From: Fragilariopsis cylindrus CCMP1102
Lineage: Eukaryota > Bacillariophyta > Bacillariophyceae > Bacillariales > Bacillariaceae
Direction of reading: 5' to 3'
DNA length: 64,000 nucleotides
Assembly: GCA_900095095.1 (NCBI GenBank)
Contig: FMBT01000330.1
Span: 62,001-126,000, forward strand
The translations under genes and the position numbers were made by a program. Every line of letters starts with the position of its first letter. The first letter of the stretch is position 1. The notes beneath the pieces are model-generated. The model saw only the letters and a program-made list of their open reading frames with translations. It made no database searches and had not been told where the DNA came from. Shown here in pieces: positions 45,831 to 58,348 of the stretch.

Positions 45831-48800
45831 GATGGTAGCAATGAGTTATTTAAGTTATCTATTTGAATAAATGTACGTATTTTTTTGGAGTTTGAGTTTG
45901 ATTGAAGCGCCGAGAAGACTATGTGACTGATGTTGGGTTGTGCAATTCAATGGTTGATAAAAATACAACGTTGTGTTGGCATGGAAGGAGAAAGAATAGT
46001 ATTTTTGAATTATTAAAACCAAAATGGAATAAAACAGCGATTGTTTTCATTATGTAATTATTTTACAAATTATAGTTGGATGCATACAATCACTAGCGAT
46101 AGATGTAAGCGTGGGACACAAGTATACAGGTAAGTATTGTGAGGTTATCGCTGGTTTTTTCTTTCGCATACCTTCCCTCTCGCGGATCGCTCGCATCATC
46201 GGGCGGTGGGTTAGGTTTAGCGAAGACTCCACGCAATCCTGCTATGCTCGTTAACAACGAGTGAGTGGGGAATCATTGTTCAAGGACTACTTACCGTGGT
46301 GGCATGCAGCTCCGGATCCTTAACAATGAGAAAACGTACTGTATGGCGGTATGCACATGCACATGATGTTTATGCTTTTTTTATGTTTTCGATTGTACCT
46401 ACCTATTTTTGTGGATTGGTTCAACGGAAATAGATTGTTATGCACGACTGAAGACTATCAAGCCCTTTTCACCAAGATTTTTTTATGTTTCCATATTTAT
46501 TACGCACAATCCTACTACTATATGTATGACGTCTTTACTGATCCGCGCGACGAGTTTTGAGCACGTGCGAGTCGGAGACGAGTGCGTGCTCAAAAAGAGT
46601 TGCGCCGAACGACGAGTAACAAAAAGAAAAGAAGAGTGATAATACTGTTGTTTTTCGAGTCTGAAGGGCGGCTTGTTTTTGCCCCCTGAAGACGAGGAAA
46701 ATTACAGTATGATGGCGAGTCTTTCCTTTGTTACGAGTTGTGAAAAGATTAGAAAAGATGGGATAGAAATGTAGTCTGTCGTCTAGATAAGGTGGGTTAC
46801 ACGGTCGTCGTAAAATTGAATTCTGAGTTTCGTGGCATTTTGTGTTGGAAAAACGCACATCCTTGAGCGCGTGCCAAAAAATTGTACTTTTGATCATTCA
46901 ATCGACACACATATTATTTTTTTAAAGAATTGCTAAGTACTATAATGTATTCGATGACTCTCCGTTTTTAATTAGAGAATTGTATGATGCCTCTCCTCAT
47001 TAATTAAGAGAATTGTATGATGCCTCTCCTCATTATTTAGAAGATGTATCTGGTCTTATTCAATTCATTTAGACTTGTATATTGTCTCATTCAATTTATT
47101 TAGAAGATATTTTAGTCGCGGTTGAAATTTTACTCGTTGTCCCGTTAAACCATATTTAAAGATTTTCAATTCAATCACGTGATTTTTCAAAATTTTGAGG
47201 CTGGCATCCTCTACCACCGTGTAAAAGCAAGTGTTTTTTTTAAATAATTTTCTTTGCACGTGATTTTTGCAGTAAAATTGCTTTTACACGATAATACTAG
47301 TAGTAGTACTCATAATTTCAATTCAACGAAATAAAAAAAGCAAAATATACGTATTGACAATGGCGGTCTCATTTTGAAGCCATCCCACCATTTCAAAGGT
47401 TCGTTACTGTGTCTGTATGTCCTTCATGTATTATCCATTGATTGTGTAACTTTTTCTGGAGTTTTGGACCTGATTTGGACCAAAAACGATTGATTCTTCA
47501 TTTTCAGATCGGTGTCGTCGTTATCGTTTTAATCGTGTCCGCGTTATCTTGACAATGGTGCCTTTTCTTTTGGATCTTTCGATATTTCTGACGATGGCAT
47601 AAGCTTGTGATAGATTCCTGGTCCTCTGGAGTTGTATTTGGAATGGAATGGAACCATCCGTTTGATTGTATTTATCTGTTGTCGCCGTCGTCGTCGTTTC
47701 GGTTTATTGTTGTTATTTCTGTTGTAACGGTTTATTGTTGTTTGTATTGCTTCTCTATTCGACCATGGGCTTGCTTCCTCTTGTTTGCTAAACGGACTGT
47801 TGCTGCTGCTGTGTTTTCATCGATCCTATTAATTTAAAATTCTATTCTAACCGTTGCTCCTTTCCTTTCTTTTCTTGGCTGCCGTCCGCAATTGAAAGAA
47901 TTCCGGGTTTCCTAGCATGACCCTGTTTCGTATCAAGAACTGTAATCCGAAGTGCGTCCCTTTGGCACGAGGTCAGTATCCTTTTGTCCAATCTGGTGGT
48001 TTACATATCCTTTCTATCGACCCTATCATAACTGTCGTACTACAAGTAGTAAATAGAATGTACAGTCGTAGATAGAAATAATTAAAATATTAATAGAGCA
48101 AACGAAAATTAAATCGAATCGACAAATATACAATTGTACTTTTGACTCTTCAATCAATTACTTAGCAAATATAGCACATGTCAATAAAATTACATAGGCG
48201 CGCGGTTTTTAATCGCGAATCTTGCGTCGGACTACTGTAGTACCGTGCCGCCGGTACGTAGGAGTGAGTTAACTTGTACATATGCAGTATGCATAATGGA
48301 TGTACTAACTTACTGTAGTGTAATTATGCATAATAATATATGAAGTATATATATTATATATACGATTTCTTCCTTTATTTACGCATCTACCGGTACGAGT
48401 GAGTCAACTGTAGTTCATCATATTCACAATGGGAGCATAAAATATATATCAGCCTATAGGATATACGATATCAAATACATGCATATTACAGCATTTGAAT
48501 GGAGTATTATTGAATATTATGATCTACAACAGAATTTTATATTATAACCTACAGAAAAACAGTTTCAGCATAATATTTTGACTAATTGTTATTCTTTTAA
48601 AACTTCTTGCATCATAATTACTTAATAAGCTGTGCCGATAGTTATATATTGATACTATCTATCACCTAGCACTAGCTGAGAAGAAATTAAAGGTTCGTGT
48701 TCTCTCTGTAAATACTGTAGTAGCAACTGAAAAGGTAATAATATCAAATTCAAAAGGAGGGGGAGAAATAGAATGAGATACACATCCTAATAGAAACATT

Positions 48801-50696
48801 ACATTACATAACATTTTATCGCCAATCATTCATGCTTTATAGATTTTAATCTAGATTTCTTGTTTTGATGACCTCGGATAATAATATGAAAAGTTACTTA
48901 ATTTGCGGTTATCAATCATATGATATTTTCTATCTCAGACAGGGATAACAGTTGTATCGTCATAGGGACTTATCAAAACAAAAAACAAAACAAAATCTTT
49001 TCTTCTCCTCTTTCTCCCCAGCAAATTTACTTGAAACTATTAATCAAGTATTGATTGTTTGAACGTACCTCGTTTTGGCATGTATGTGATGCAAAACAGA
49101 ATAGAACCGGATGAAATGGAGTTGCAAGGAGTAGACTAACCCTCCTCACCCTCCCCCCCCCCATCTCGTTCGTTTCATTCATACGTAATTCCGATGAGAA
49201 GACCAACTTGGTCACCAAGTATTTGTTGGTTGTACGACCGACAGCAGTATACGGTAGGATACGATGAGTGATAAGATGTATAGACTGACTGAGCTGAGAA
49301 CAATCTTAGTTTTCTCCTTGCCAACCCAACCGATTAGTCTTGCTACTATGGTTATTTAATCCTTTCGCTGTTGCGGTTTCAAGTAAAAAGCATGAGTTGC
49401 GATGGTGCTCGATTGATTGATTCGATCCTGCAGATGTGTAATATATTGAATCATCACCGCACTACACCAACCTTTCTTTATCTTAATTTGTTGCTGTTGC
49501 TGATTGATGGTGCCATCGTTAAATTACCGGCAAAACACACATCATGTGCTTGTTATTGTACGATTTCAAAAGTCATGGTGGATCATCGTTGATCCAGCAT
49601 AATATTATGAACTGATGGATAAGTTCTCTTGCAAAACGAATAAAGATTACATCTTCGTTTTCCTCTACAGTACAGTACTTCGTAAACAAGTAAGTAGCAT
49701 ACGGTAAGGTACCAGGTACCTGTTTCCTACAGTGTATTAAGATCTTGTCGTATTTGCATGACGATGTTTTGTAACCGTGGAATTAATGATGATGGATGAT
49801 TAAAAAATATTTAAATTTCTATTTATGGATGGCTTAAAGATTATTGATTATGTAGTCAAGGACAGACCTTTTATATGCGCGACAAAACTGTCCGCGCAGT
49901 TTGTTGTCTAAGCAATAATAGTACGTCATTGCAGTCCACATCTGTAGCTTGGTGCTGCTTTTTTAACGGAACCTGACCTACTGTACCCGCTTTATAAATT
50001 CTCGCAACACATTATTTACGCCTTTCGATTTTGTATATAACTTAAAAATAAAAGATACTTCGTAAATTAAATTCTCATTTTCAACCTTTTCGGACTTTCT
50101 TCGGGAACCAAAACCTCATCATACCGGAACCGGGCGTGTTCCTTTCACATCGAAAAGAAGCAAAACAAACAATCAATCAATCACAATCATACTTCGAAAA
50201 AGTACTACATCAAAACGCGCATTTTAAAACTTCCATATTTTCGTTGGGAAATTCAGATCAATTTATTGTTTCTTCCACACACAAACGAGTCTTTACTTTT
50301 TTCAATACAAAAGTTCCCCTAACTTACTGTATCAAGACAAGGAGTTTGTTTGCTTACTTACAGTACTGTACCATTGAATTACTTGTATAAGACAGATTAA
50401 GGTAAGTAACTGTGACTCAGTTATTGACCAGCGTTTGCGTTGGCTGGGTCGTATCAACTGTGTATTGGCTTTAGTACGATTGTCAACAGCTCCCCCGTTG
50501 TTCGAGGATGGTTTGTTAATGATTTTTCGACATGTCTGATGTATGTGTCATATACCAAAAATTACGATTAACGTCACGCTCACCCTCGTTCCTTTTCAAC
50601 GATGCCATACTAACATGATTGCTGCATTTTCGATGCATTGTATCCCCGCCATTTTCGAATTTTAAATATGAGCAGTTACCATTTGAATCTTCCGTC
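45831..50696. other. 4.9-kb gene desert
   Basis: No coding region is supported on either strand. Contents: a ~38-bp direct repeat around 46974-47040 (AGAGAATTGTATGATGCCTC twice); a slightly GC-richer, oligo-T-free segment about 47340-47980, of unknown nature and possibly a mobile-element relic; and AT-rich DNA with many TACTGTA motifs further on. The last 0.6 kb is the NRT2 5' flank. Confidence 0.5.
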
Positions 50697-52442
50697 ATGA
50701 CTGTTACTACTGAGGCAATTGCAATTGCAATTCCTGTAGAACCCCCAACAACTGAGGATCCTGAATCTCCTGATGACATTCACGACAAAAACATTGTCAC
50801 AGTCGATGCTGATCATGAATATGAGAATAGTGAACCAGGTCCATTTGCATTAGCCGTTGATCCAGATCAACAATATAAAGCGAAAGAATTAAAGATATGT
50901 AGCTTTGCTCGTCCACATATGAGAGCATTCCATTACTCGTGGTGGTCATTCTTTATTGCATTCTTCATTTGGTTTTCTATTGCACCCCTTTTACCAGAAG
51001 TTCGAATTACATTAGATTTAACAAAACAAGAAGTTTGGTTATCTAATATTATTGCTGTTAGTGGTGATATTGTTATGCGATTCGTATTCGGTTCATTAAC
51101 TGACCAATGGGGTGCCCGAGTATTAATGGGTGGTGTATTGATGGCAGCAAGTATCCCAACAGCCTGCACCGGACTTGTTAATTCATTAACAGGATTATGC
51201 TTCCTCCGGTTATTTATCGGTTGTGCCGGTTCAACCTTTGTGATGTGCCAATGTTGGTCAACACGAATGTTTACCAAAGAAATTGTCGGTACAGCAAATG
51301 CATTAGTTGGAGGCTGGGGTAATGTGGGTGGTGGTGTTACCCAAATCGTGATGGGAACAGCATTATTTCCATTATTCCGGGATGTCGTTTATGGTGATGA
51401 TCCAGAAACAGCAGCTGAAAAAGCATGGAGGACAGTTTGTATCGTCCCCGCTGTTGTTGCATTTGCGACCGGTGTTATTGTCATTTTGACATCTGAGGAT
51501 TGTCCAGAAGGCAACTACAAACAACTTATCAAGGAAGGTAAAATGACACCAGTTTCTGCATCTGCTAGTTTACGTCAAGGTGCTATTAATATCAATACCT
51601 GGTTGTTGTATATTCAATACGGATGTTGTTTCGGTGTCGAATTGACCATGAATAATGTAAGTTTTGCTTTTCTTTTGTTGATTTCGGTATTGGTGTCGAC
51701 AAACATCGTTACAACTATAATTATTATTTTTCATTTCGATTCGAATCTGATCGGATAGATGTCTCACGCTTTTAACCTGTTTCTGTTTGTCGCTTATTGT
51801 ATCTACTATTATTTGTTTTATTAGGCCGCCGCATCGTACTTTGTTGATAAGTTTGATCTTCCTATTGCCACCGCATCTGCGATTGCATCCATCTTTGGTT
51901 TTATGAACATCTTTGCTCGTGGACTTGGTGGATTTACAAGTGATAAAATGAATGATAAGATGGGAATGAAAGGAAGGATTTGGACACAAATGATCTTATT
52001 GCTATTAGAGGGAATCTGTATCATCATTTTTGCCCTGATGGATAGTTTGTGGGCAGCAATCTTACTCTTGACGATCTTTTCGATCTTCGTACAAGGAGCT
52101 GAAGGGTCAACTTATGGAATCGTTCCTTACGTCAATCCGGCAGCACCTGGTGCAGTGTCAGGAATTGTCGGTGCCGGTGGTCCATCGGGTGCTGTTGCAT
52201 TCGGTATGGGATTTTTATTTTTGTCCAAAACAACACATGCGTACTTTTTGATGGGTGGATTAGTCATCGTAAGTTCATTTTCGTGTCTTTTGATCAATAT
52301 CAAGGGACATGGAGGTATCTTACTGAAGTCAAATGATGCACTCCCTATGACGACCTTGATTGTACCCGTGGCTGACGAAGAAGATGCGAAGAAGTTGGAT
52401 AAAGATGATGATGATGCTGAGCCCACGGAATTGAAACTATAA
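50697..52442 (+). CDS. NRT2: High-affinity nitrate/nitrite transporter NRT2 (NNP family)
   Basis: 525 residues, two exons (50697-51656 and 51825-52442). The intron is GTAAGT...TTAG in phase 0, joining ELTMNN to AAASYFVDKF. It is a plasma-membrane proton-coupled nitrate importer of the MFS/NNP family. The acidic N-terminus is followed by helix 1 (WWSFFIAFFIWFSIAPLLPE), the MFS loop GSLTDQWGARVLMGG, the first nitrate signature NALVGGWGNVGGGVTQ, and the second, YVNPAAPGAVSGIVGAGGP with SGAVAFGMGF. The tail is acidic (DEEDAKKLDKDDDD). Length and motifs match algal NRT2. The ATG at 50697 is chosen because the frame upstream of it is 5' leader without homology. Nitrogen-source regulation is typical of the family but not visible here. 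Intact. Confidence 0.95.
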
Positions 52443-53647
52443 ATGGATCGGACCTTTCTCGCACTTTTGATGATTCCACATCACAACCACTCCCAATATT
52501 TACATTACATGTTCTTTTTCTATCAACAGATTTTCTATCAGACAATAATTACTGCTATTTCATCACTCATTTCGCTTCCACTACCGTATTTTGGATAATT
52601 TTTCATAAGGAAAGAGGCAGGACAATATCTCTTTACTAATTTTGTTGAATTTGTTGTTGCCATCAAATCATCACAACACTATTACTACTTGTACCAACTT
52701 CTATTCCTTTTTTGGCTAATTTTTTCTTCCATATAAGATTTAATATCGATTTTTTTTACTACTAATATCAATAACTTTCCTTGCAATTGTTATTTCAACT
52801 TTTACCTGCAATATTCTTCCTTAAATATTCTGTGCAATACGCACTATTATTGTAGATAGCTTAGCCAGTACTTAGTCTTGCATGAATCATTATGTAGCAT
52901 TACGTAGCATTTTCTGATACTGTACACTATTAAGTTATTTCTGACTGAAGGTGAATAGTGGACATCATATGATTATTTTTTATAGTCAGCAGTCTTCGTT
53001 GTTCTTCCTTATACTCCATAAACTCGCCCATTGTAAAGTATTATTATTGTAGGAGTAGGAGTAGGTCAATAAGACAAGGTACAGAGAATATTGAGATCAT
53101 TATTGATTATATCGGATGCTTGGGATGGATGCAACCCGGTTTCATTGTACCTTCACAAATGGGTGCCCTGAAAACAAAGAAAGAAGCATGTGATGATGGA
53201 AATGTATGAAAAATATAGATGTATAATAATTCTCAACACTCAGTGAGATTATATTATGCTTCACATAAATTGAGGTAATTCTCTCACAGACTTATGGTTT
53301 GCATTGCATGGGGTGGTGGAAATGCTTGCAAGATAATCTCATTGCTGCTGCAGGTACATCTTCATAGGCATTTGCAATTGTTTCGTTCTTTGAATCCAAG
53401 TAAGTAGATTGTTGTAGCCTATCTATGTTTGTGTTAGTGTCTTTTTGTTTTGTTTTTGTGATAGAGCTCTAAGTTAACGGTTTGTTTTTAGTCGTGCACG
53501 CGAGATTTGAATTTTTTAAATAATTGCTTTCTTTTCAGAATATCAGAACAATTACATATTATTACATCCCAAGAAAAGTATGTACAGGTAGACGAGAGGT
53601 AGTAGTATTACTTTGGTGTAAAAAAAATCGAGAAAAAGAGAGAGAAA
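52443..53647. other. Intergenic spacer
   Basis: 1.2 kb, AT-rich, no gene recognised. It includes NRT2 3' flank and the SASA gene promoter. Confidence 0.4.
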
Positions 53648-55492
53648 ATGGAATCATGGATGCTTATACTACTTTGTCGATGGTTTCGACGACAAGCACG
53701 AGATTCATCCGTTGTGATTCTTCTTCTATTGGGAACAATTCTTCTGTTACTTTCGAGGATATCGATGAAGAACTACAATAATCCGCACTATTATTATTCG
53801 TCAATACTACTAGAAGTAAGAAATAATGTCAATGAACAAAAGAATGTGAAGAATCCAAAGAGAAAAAAAAAGAAAGTCAAAGTATTTCTACTGATGGGTC
53901 AGTCAAACATGGTAGGTTTTGGTAAAGTCACGGGCGATGCGAAGAAAAAATACCCGTTCTTTGCTGCGACAAACGATAATAACGATACATCTAAATTGTC
54001 ATGGAAACGTACCCTGCACAACGATGAAAAGAGTAAGATAGAGAAGGAGGATAACAGTGACACCAACAACAATAGTAGTAGTAAAGCAGCTCCTCATCAT
54101 TTTCAACGACGAGTACGATATGTGTTTACGAGTGGATCCGGTGGTCCCGAAAAGAAAATAAGGATCGAAAATGATCAATGGTTAACGATGAAGAATCGGA
54201 ACTATATCGGTCCCGAGATCGGGATCGGGTATGAATTAGGAATGGCCATCATGGGTGACAACAATAACAATAATAAGAACGACGATGAGGATGACATTTT
54301 ACTTCTCAAGACTTGTAGGTTAAATTTGCTTTGTTTTTTTGAATCTGCTGTTGTAGAAGTACTTTTGATTGATTGCTCACGTCCACATCTAATATAAACT
54401 TTGCTTCATGCGCACGACTCACTCCATTTGTTGTTTTGCTGTTGTATCAATGCGATAATAGGCGTCGGGAATCGTGCCTTAGGATGGGACTTACTTCCAC
54501 CAGGAAGTCCTGGATTTGAGGTAGAAGAGGATGATTCTCACGGAAGGAATGACAATACTAAAACTACGACAACGTGGAGATATGCTGGATATCATCAAAG
54601 TCCTCAACGATGGAAAGTCAATAGAACAGGTAGAGATCTCGATTATTATGAAACTAATGATAGTACCAATTTGATGAATGATACAACAAATAGTAGTTGG
54701 TATAGTGGTCATCAATATGATGGAGATGTCTTTCGGGCGAAGTCTGTATTGCAAAATCTTACGCATTATATGGGATACGGTGATGATGGTGACGATGACG
54801 ATGTCGACGATGATGATAACGAACAACAAAAGGAATCCGAAGAAGAAGTCGAAGTAGAGTACGAAATTATTGGAATATTCTTTTGGCAAGGTGATCGTGA
54901 CGTATACAACAACTATCCTGGATATGCATCACGATATGGAAAAAATCTTGAGAACTTGGTAACAGCTTTGCGAGTAGATTTTCAAGCTCCGAAGGCGAAA
55001 TTTGTACTTGCTACATTAGGACAAACTCCAGCTATCAATGATAGTAGCGATAATGGCGATAATAGCGATAATGGCGATAATAATAATGAGAATGAGAATA
55101 CTTATGAGGTGATAAATAAAACAAGACATGTCTTATCAACGAATTTTGAGGAAGTTGATCAGAGGAGTACGAGCCGGTCGCTTCAAAAAAAGAATAAACA
55201 GCAGGAACAACGAGATAAGGAAGAAAAGGCATTGAGACTAAGAATACAAGAACGATTAGTTTTCAATGCGCAAATGGATCTCCCGAAACAACCTCGATTT
55301 GTTGGGAACACCGCTACGGTATATTCGTTTCCACTTGTTCGTGGTCGACCGGATTTGGACAAAACAGTTTCGTCGACAAACCATTACAAAAAATCGTTAG
55401 AAATATATATGAATATTGGGCATGCCATGGGCCAAGCCATGACAGGTCTTCTTGCCCATTCCGATGACAACAACAACAAAAACGACGTATGA
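53648..55492 (+). CDS. Membrane-anchored SASA-type carbohydrate esterase
   Basis: 565 residues in two exons (53648-54314 and 54462-55492). The intron is GTAGGT...AATAG and joins LLLKT to CVGNRALGWDLLPPG. An N-terminal type II signal anchor (SVVILLLLGTILLLLS) is followed by a luminal SASA/DUF303 domain (sialate O-acetylesterase, SGNH-like, PF03629 type): VFLLMGQSNMVGFG with the catalytic-type GQSN Ser, RNYIGPEIGIGYELG, FFWQGDRDVYN and the C-terminal NHYKKSLEIYMNIGHAMGQA with the conserved H. Several Asp/Asn-rich inserts lengthen it relative to bacterial homologues. It probably deacetylates a cell-wall or glycoprotein glycan in the Golgi or outside. The start ATG gives the anchor directly. Confidence 0.85.
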
Positions 55493-56038
55493 TTGTCGGC
55501 TAAAATATTGGCAAATTTATCTCCAGTGCACTATCGACAAATTTTACTGCATGAAATTAAAGTGCTGCTCGCTATCGCAGTCGCAAATATCTCTTCGTCT
55601 TTTCGCCCATGTCAAGGCCTTCTTTATTTTTGTTGCCGTTATAATTCCACCGACTTTCATGTACAAATTACATGCTATAAAGAGATTTCCGACACAAGAA
55701 CAGGTAGACATATCTATCTGATAAGGACGGCTTACTACCAACATCTCAGATACTTCACACGCTAGATGACAATTTGTCATTCATTAAAATCGCTGCATAA
55801 CCAGATATCCTTAAAACAGCCACAACGACGATAAGCCTAAATCCGACGAAATGGCGAAGTTCATTTGCCTCTGTCTTACGATTTAGGGGGGGGACGAAGT
55901 TTTCGTTTGGTGATTTTTGCTGCTGTTCTTATGATGTTTCGCAATTATCAACTATACGCATGGTGAGAAAAATAATGATTTTGAATCTAATTAGCGCTAT
56001 AATCAATACCCTAATTCTCTCTTTTTAATTATTATTGA
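55493..56038. other. Convergent 3' flank
   Basis: Spacer between the 3' ends of the esterase and aldo/keto reductase genes. Short frames here have no support. Confidence 0.4.
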
Positions 56039-57571
56039 TTATTGCTTCTTTGGAGGATCATTTTTGGCTTTAGTAGGATCGGTATACCGTTTATAGATTT
56101 GGCTGATTTCTTCAATGATTGTAGGCGTATCGTCGTCGTCATCGTCGTTCTTGTCTACTTCACCTTCGTCTAATCGAATATCCCATGCTTTTAAGTTTTC
56201 TTCTAGTTGTTCGATAGTGGTCGCACCAATAATCGTCGATGCGACTAATTCATTCTGATAACACCAAGATAAAGCAAGTTCGGATGGTGTTAAATGATGA
56301 CGTTCCGCTAAGTCACAATAGGCGTTCACAGCACCTTCATTTTCGCTTGCAAGGTATCTTTTCATATATCCGGGAAATCGAGTCAGTCTCGGTTTGACCA
56401 CGTCCTTGTCGTCGTCGTCATCGTTGTCATTCTGGTATTTACGATACTTTCCCGATAGGGTTCCACCAGCTAATGGTGAATACGGCAAGAGCGAAACATT
56501 GTGATGGTAACAAACTTCGCACATCCAGCCTCATAATCTTTCCGGCAAACTAAGGATATGAATTTTGAATCGAGACACAATGAGGATACAATTCTGGGAA
56601 ATGATCGGCTAACGCTGCCATCGCACAGACACCGTAGGGTGTTTCATTGGAGACACCAAAATATCGAACTTTTCCGGACTCAATTAGTTCCTGTAATGCC
56701 GATAATTGTTCTTTCAATTCAATGGGAGGTTGTTTCTGATATTGATTTTCATATTCGTGGACTAAAATCTGTTCCACCGAATAATCCACCACTGGATCGT
56801 CCGGGCCAATGAATTTGCAACTTTTTTGATTTTTTTTGATTTCAAGGGAGGAAATGACAGGGATAAGAAGAAGTCAATACAAATCGTATAGAAACCACAG
56901 TATAATCTACTGGATCAATCAGGTTCTCTTCTATTATTCTCACACGTACCAAATCAATATAATCCGTACCCAATCTCTTCAAGGATTCTTCACAGAATCT
57001 AAGATTTGAGTCCTCGTTAAATCGCTCCTTCCTCTGGATCAGCAGTTGGTCCTCTGGGAAGGTATGTGAGCATCGGACTACGTCCTGCTACCTTCGTTGC
57101 CAGGATGACATCCTGTCTATCTCTGTTCTTTAAAAATTCACAAACGCATCGATCAGTATCACCTTGATTATCACCATTCGGTGGTATGGGATATATCTCA
57201 GCGGTGTCTAAAAAATTAATCCCATAGTCGTCGAAGGCTGTATCTAATAAAGCTACACCTTCCTCTAATGTGTTTTGAATTCCATACGTCATCGTTCCCA
57301 TACAGACCTTGGAGACAATCAACTCACTATTACCTAATCGAACATAATCCATTCCACGTTTTAATTTTGGAGCATCGACAGTTTTGATCACTTTGTTATA
57401 TGGGGGGTCCTTCGATGGATCTCGAAATCCACCAACATTCTTGGTGGTAGGTGATGAGGCTGCAGCTGGTGCTGCAACCGTCGATAAAGCGGAAACTCCA
57501 GAACTTGAAGTCACTACTGCCAACGAAAACAACAAAAAGCAGTAGCTAAAAGACGACGAGGATACTAACAT
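56039..57571 (-). CDS. Aldo/keto reductase (Tas-like), secretory/plastid leader, frame-disrupted
   Basis: NADPH-dependent aldo/keto reductase of the Tas/YajO-like subgroup. The ATG at 57571 gives a signal peptide (MLVSSSSFSYCFLLFSLAVV) ending near GVSA-LST. The (alpha/beta)8 barrel follows: YVRLGNSELIVSKVCMGTMT, NFLDTAEIYP (catalytic Asp and Tyr), DVILATKVAGRS (catalytic Lys), KRLGTDYIDL, then after the intron 56821-56949 (GTACGT...AAAAAAG) LQIHWPGR (catalytic His), SGKVRYFGVSNETPYG, VSLLPYSPLAGGTLSGKY and ASTIIGATTIEQL. The catalytic tetrad is complete. Frames change near 57030, 56755, 56570 and 56525 without splice signals, so errors are likely. The upstream in-frame ATG at 57700 is rejected because it buries the leader. 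Confidence 0.82.
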
Positions 57572-58348
57572 GGTTTTAATTGTTTTGATCAGAAGGAGAC
57601 GACGTATTGTGAGAACTGCTGTGTATTCCTCGTTTCGTTTCGTTTGTATTATTGCGCAAACAAAAATAAATTCGAAAAGATCTATAAGTGACTGACTCAT
57701 TGAAAGTACACGACTGAAAAACTGGTTTTTCAGTCGTGTACTTTCATTTCAAACATGTAATTTGTCAGTCGAACAATGATACAACAACAACAATACAACA
57801 ACAATGGATAAATCGATTGTCGAACCCCGCAAGCACAATGGAGGACTACTACTCTTCTAGTAAAATCAACTGATGATATAGCCAAATGAAGTTAGTTAGT
57901 TGTGGATCGAACTCAGTGATTTGTTTGTGGTCGCTTTGTCGCCATATATCCTTGCTGGTCCATTCACTCGATATATCATATCGATCCAAATAAAGATTAG
58001 AGTAGTCTAGTTTCAGTATTAGTCCTATTATGTAAGTAACATACTATTATTTACTTATACTTCTTACGTCGATATCGTCGTCATCGTCGGTTGTTGTATT
58101 TGTGTCAGTATCTGCAATGACGGGGACATCAACACTTGCTAAATGCTATTACTTTACTTACAAATCAAGTAAATACAGCTTTATCTTCTTCGATGATGAC
58201 GATTGATGTGTCATTATTATTAGTAGTAGTACGTGTAGTCAAAATATTACCTTCTTATTCTTCGACGATGATGATTGTGGCGTTGTTAGTATAGTAGTAC
58301 TGATATTATCATTTATTACTTTGTATCAACAACGATTTGAGTTCTATT
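57572..58348. other. Intergenic region with palindrome
   Basis: 5' flank of the aldo/keto reductase and 3' flank of the glycosyltransferase. The perfect inverted repeat is listed separately. Further on there are TCGTCG-rich and TAGTAG-rich triplets. No gene. Confidence 0.5.
57701..57746. repeat. Perfect 22-bp inverted repeat, 2-bp spacer
   Basis: The left arm TGAAAGTACACGACTGAAAA-AC (57701-57722) and the right arm (57725-57746) are exact reverse complements separated by TG. It lies 130-175 bp upstream of the aldo/keto reductase start. It could fold as a hairpin in the 5' leader, be a regulatory palindrome, or be a fold-back artefact. Confidence 0.92.

Noticed and set aside
46535-46897. 120-codon minus-strand open frame
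   Set aside because: No domain, signal peptide or coding-like composition. It also overlaps an imperfect GCACGTGC/GTGCGTGC hairpin region.
47340-47980. LTR of a copia-like element
   Set aside because: Composition is different from the flanks, but no TG...CA ends, primer-binding site or second copy could be identified by eye.
50136-50390. 84-codon open frame upstream of NRT2
   Set aside because: It lies in the 5' flank, has no family match and no downstream continuity with NRT2.
57572-57700. 43-residue N-terminal extension of the aldo/keto reductase
   Set aside because: It would bury a good signal peptide beginning at the 57571 ATG and has no conserved features.
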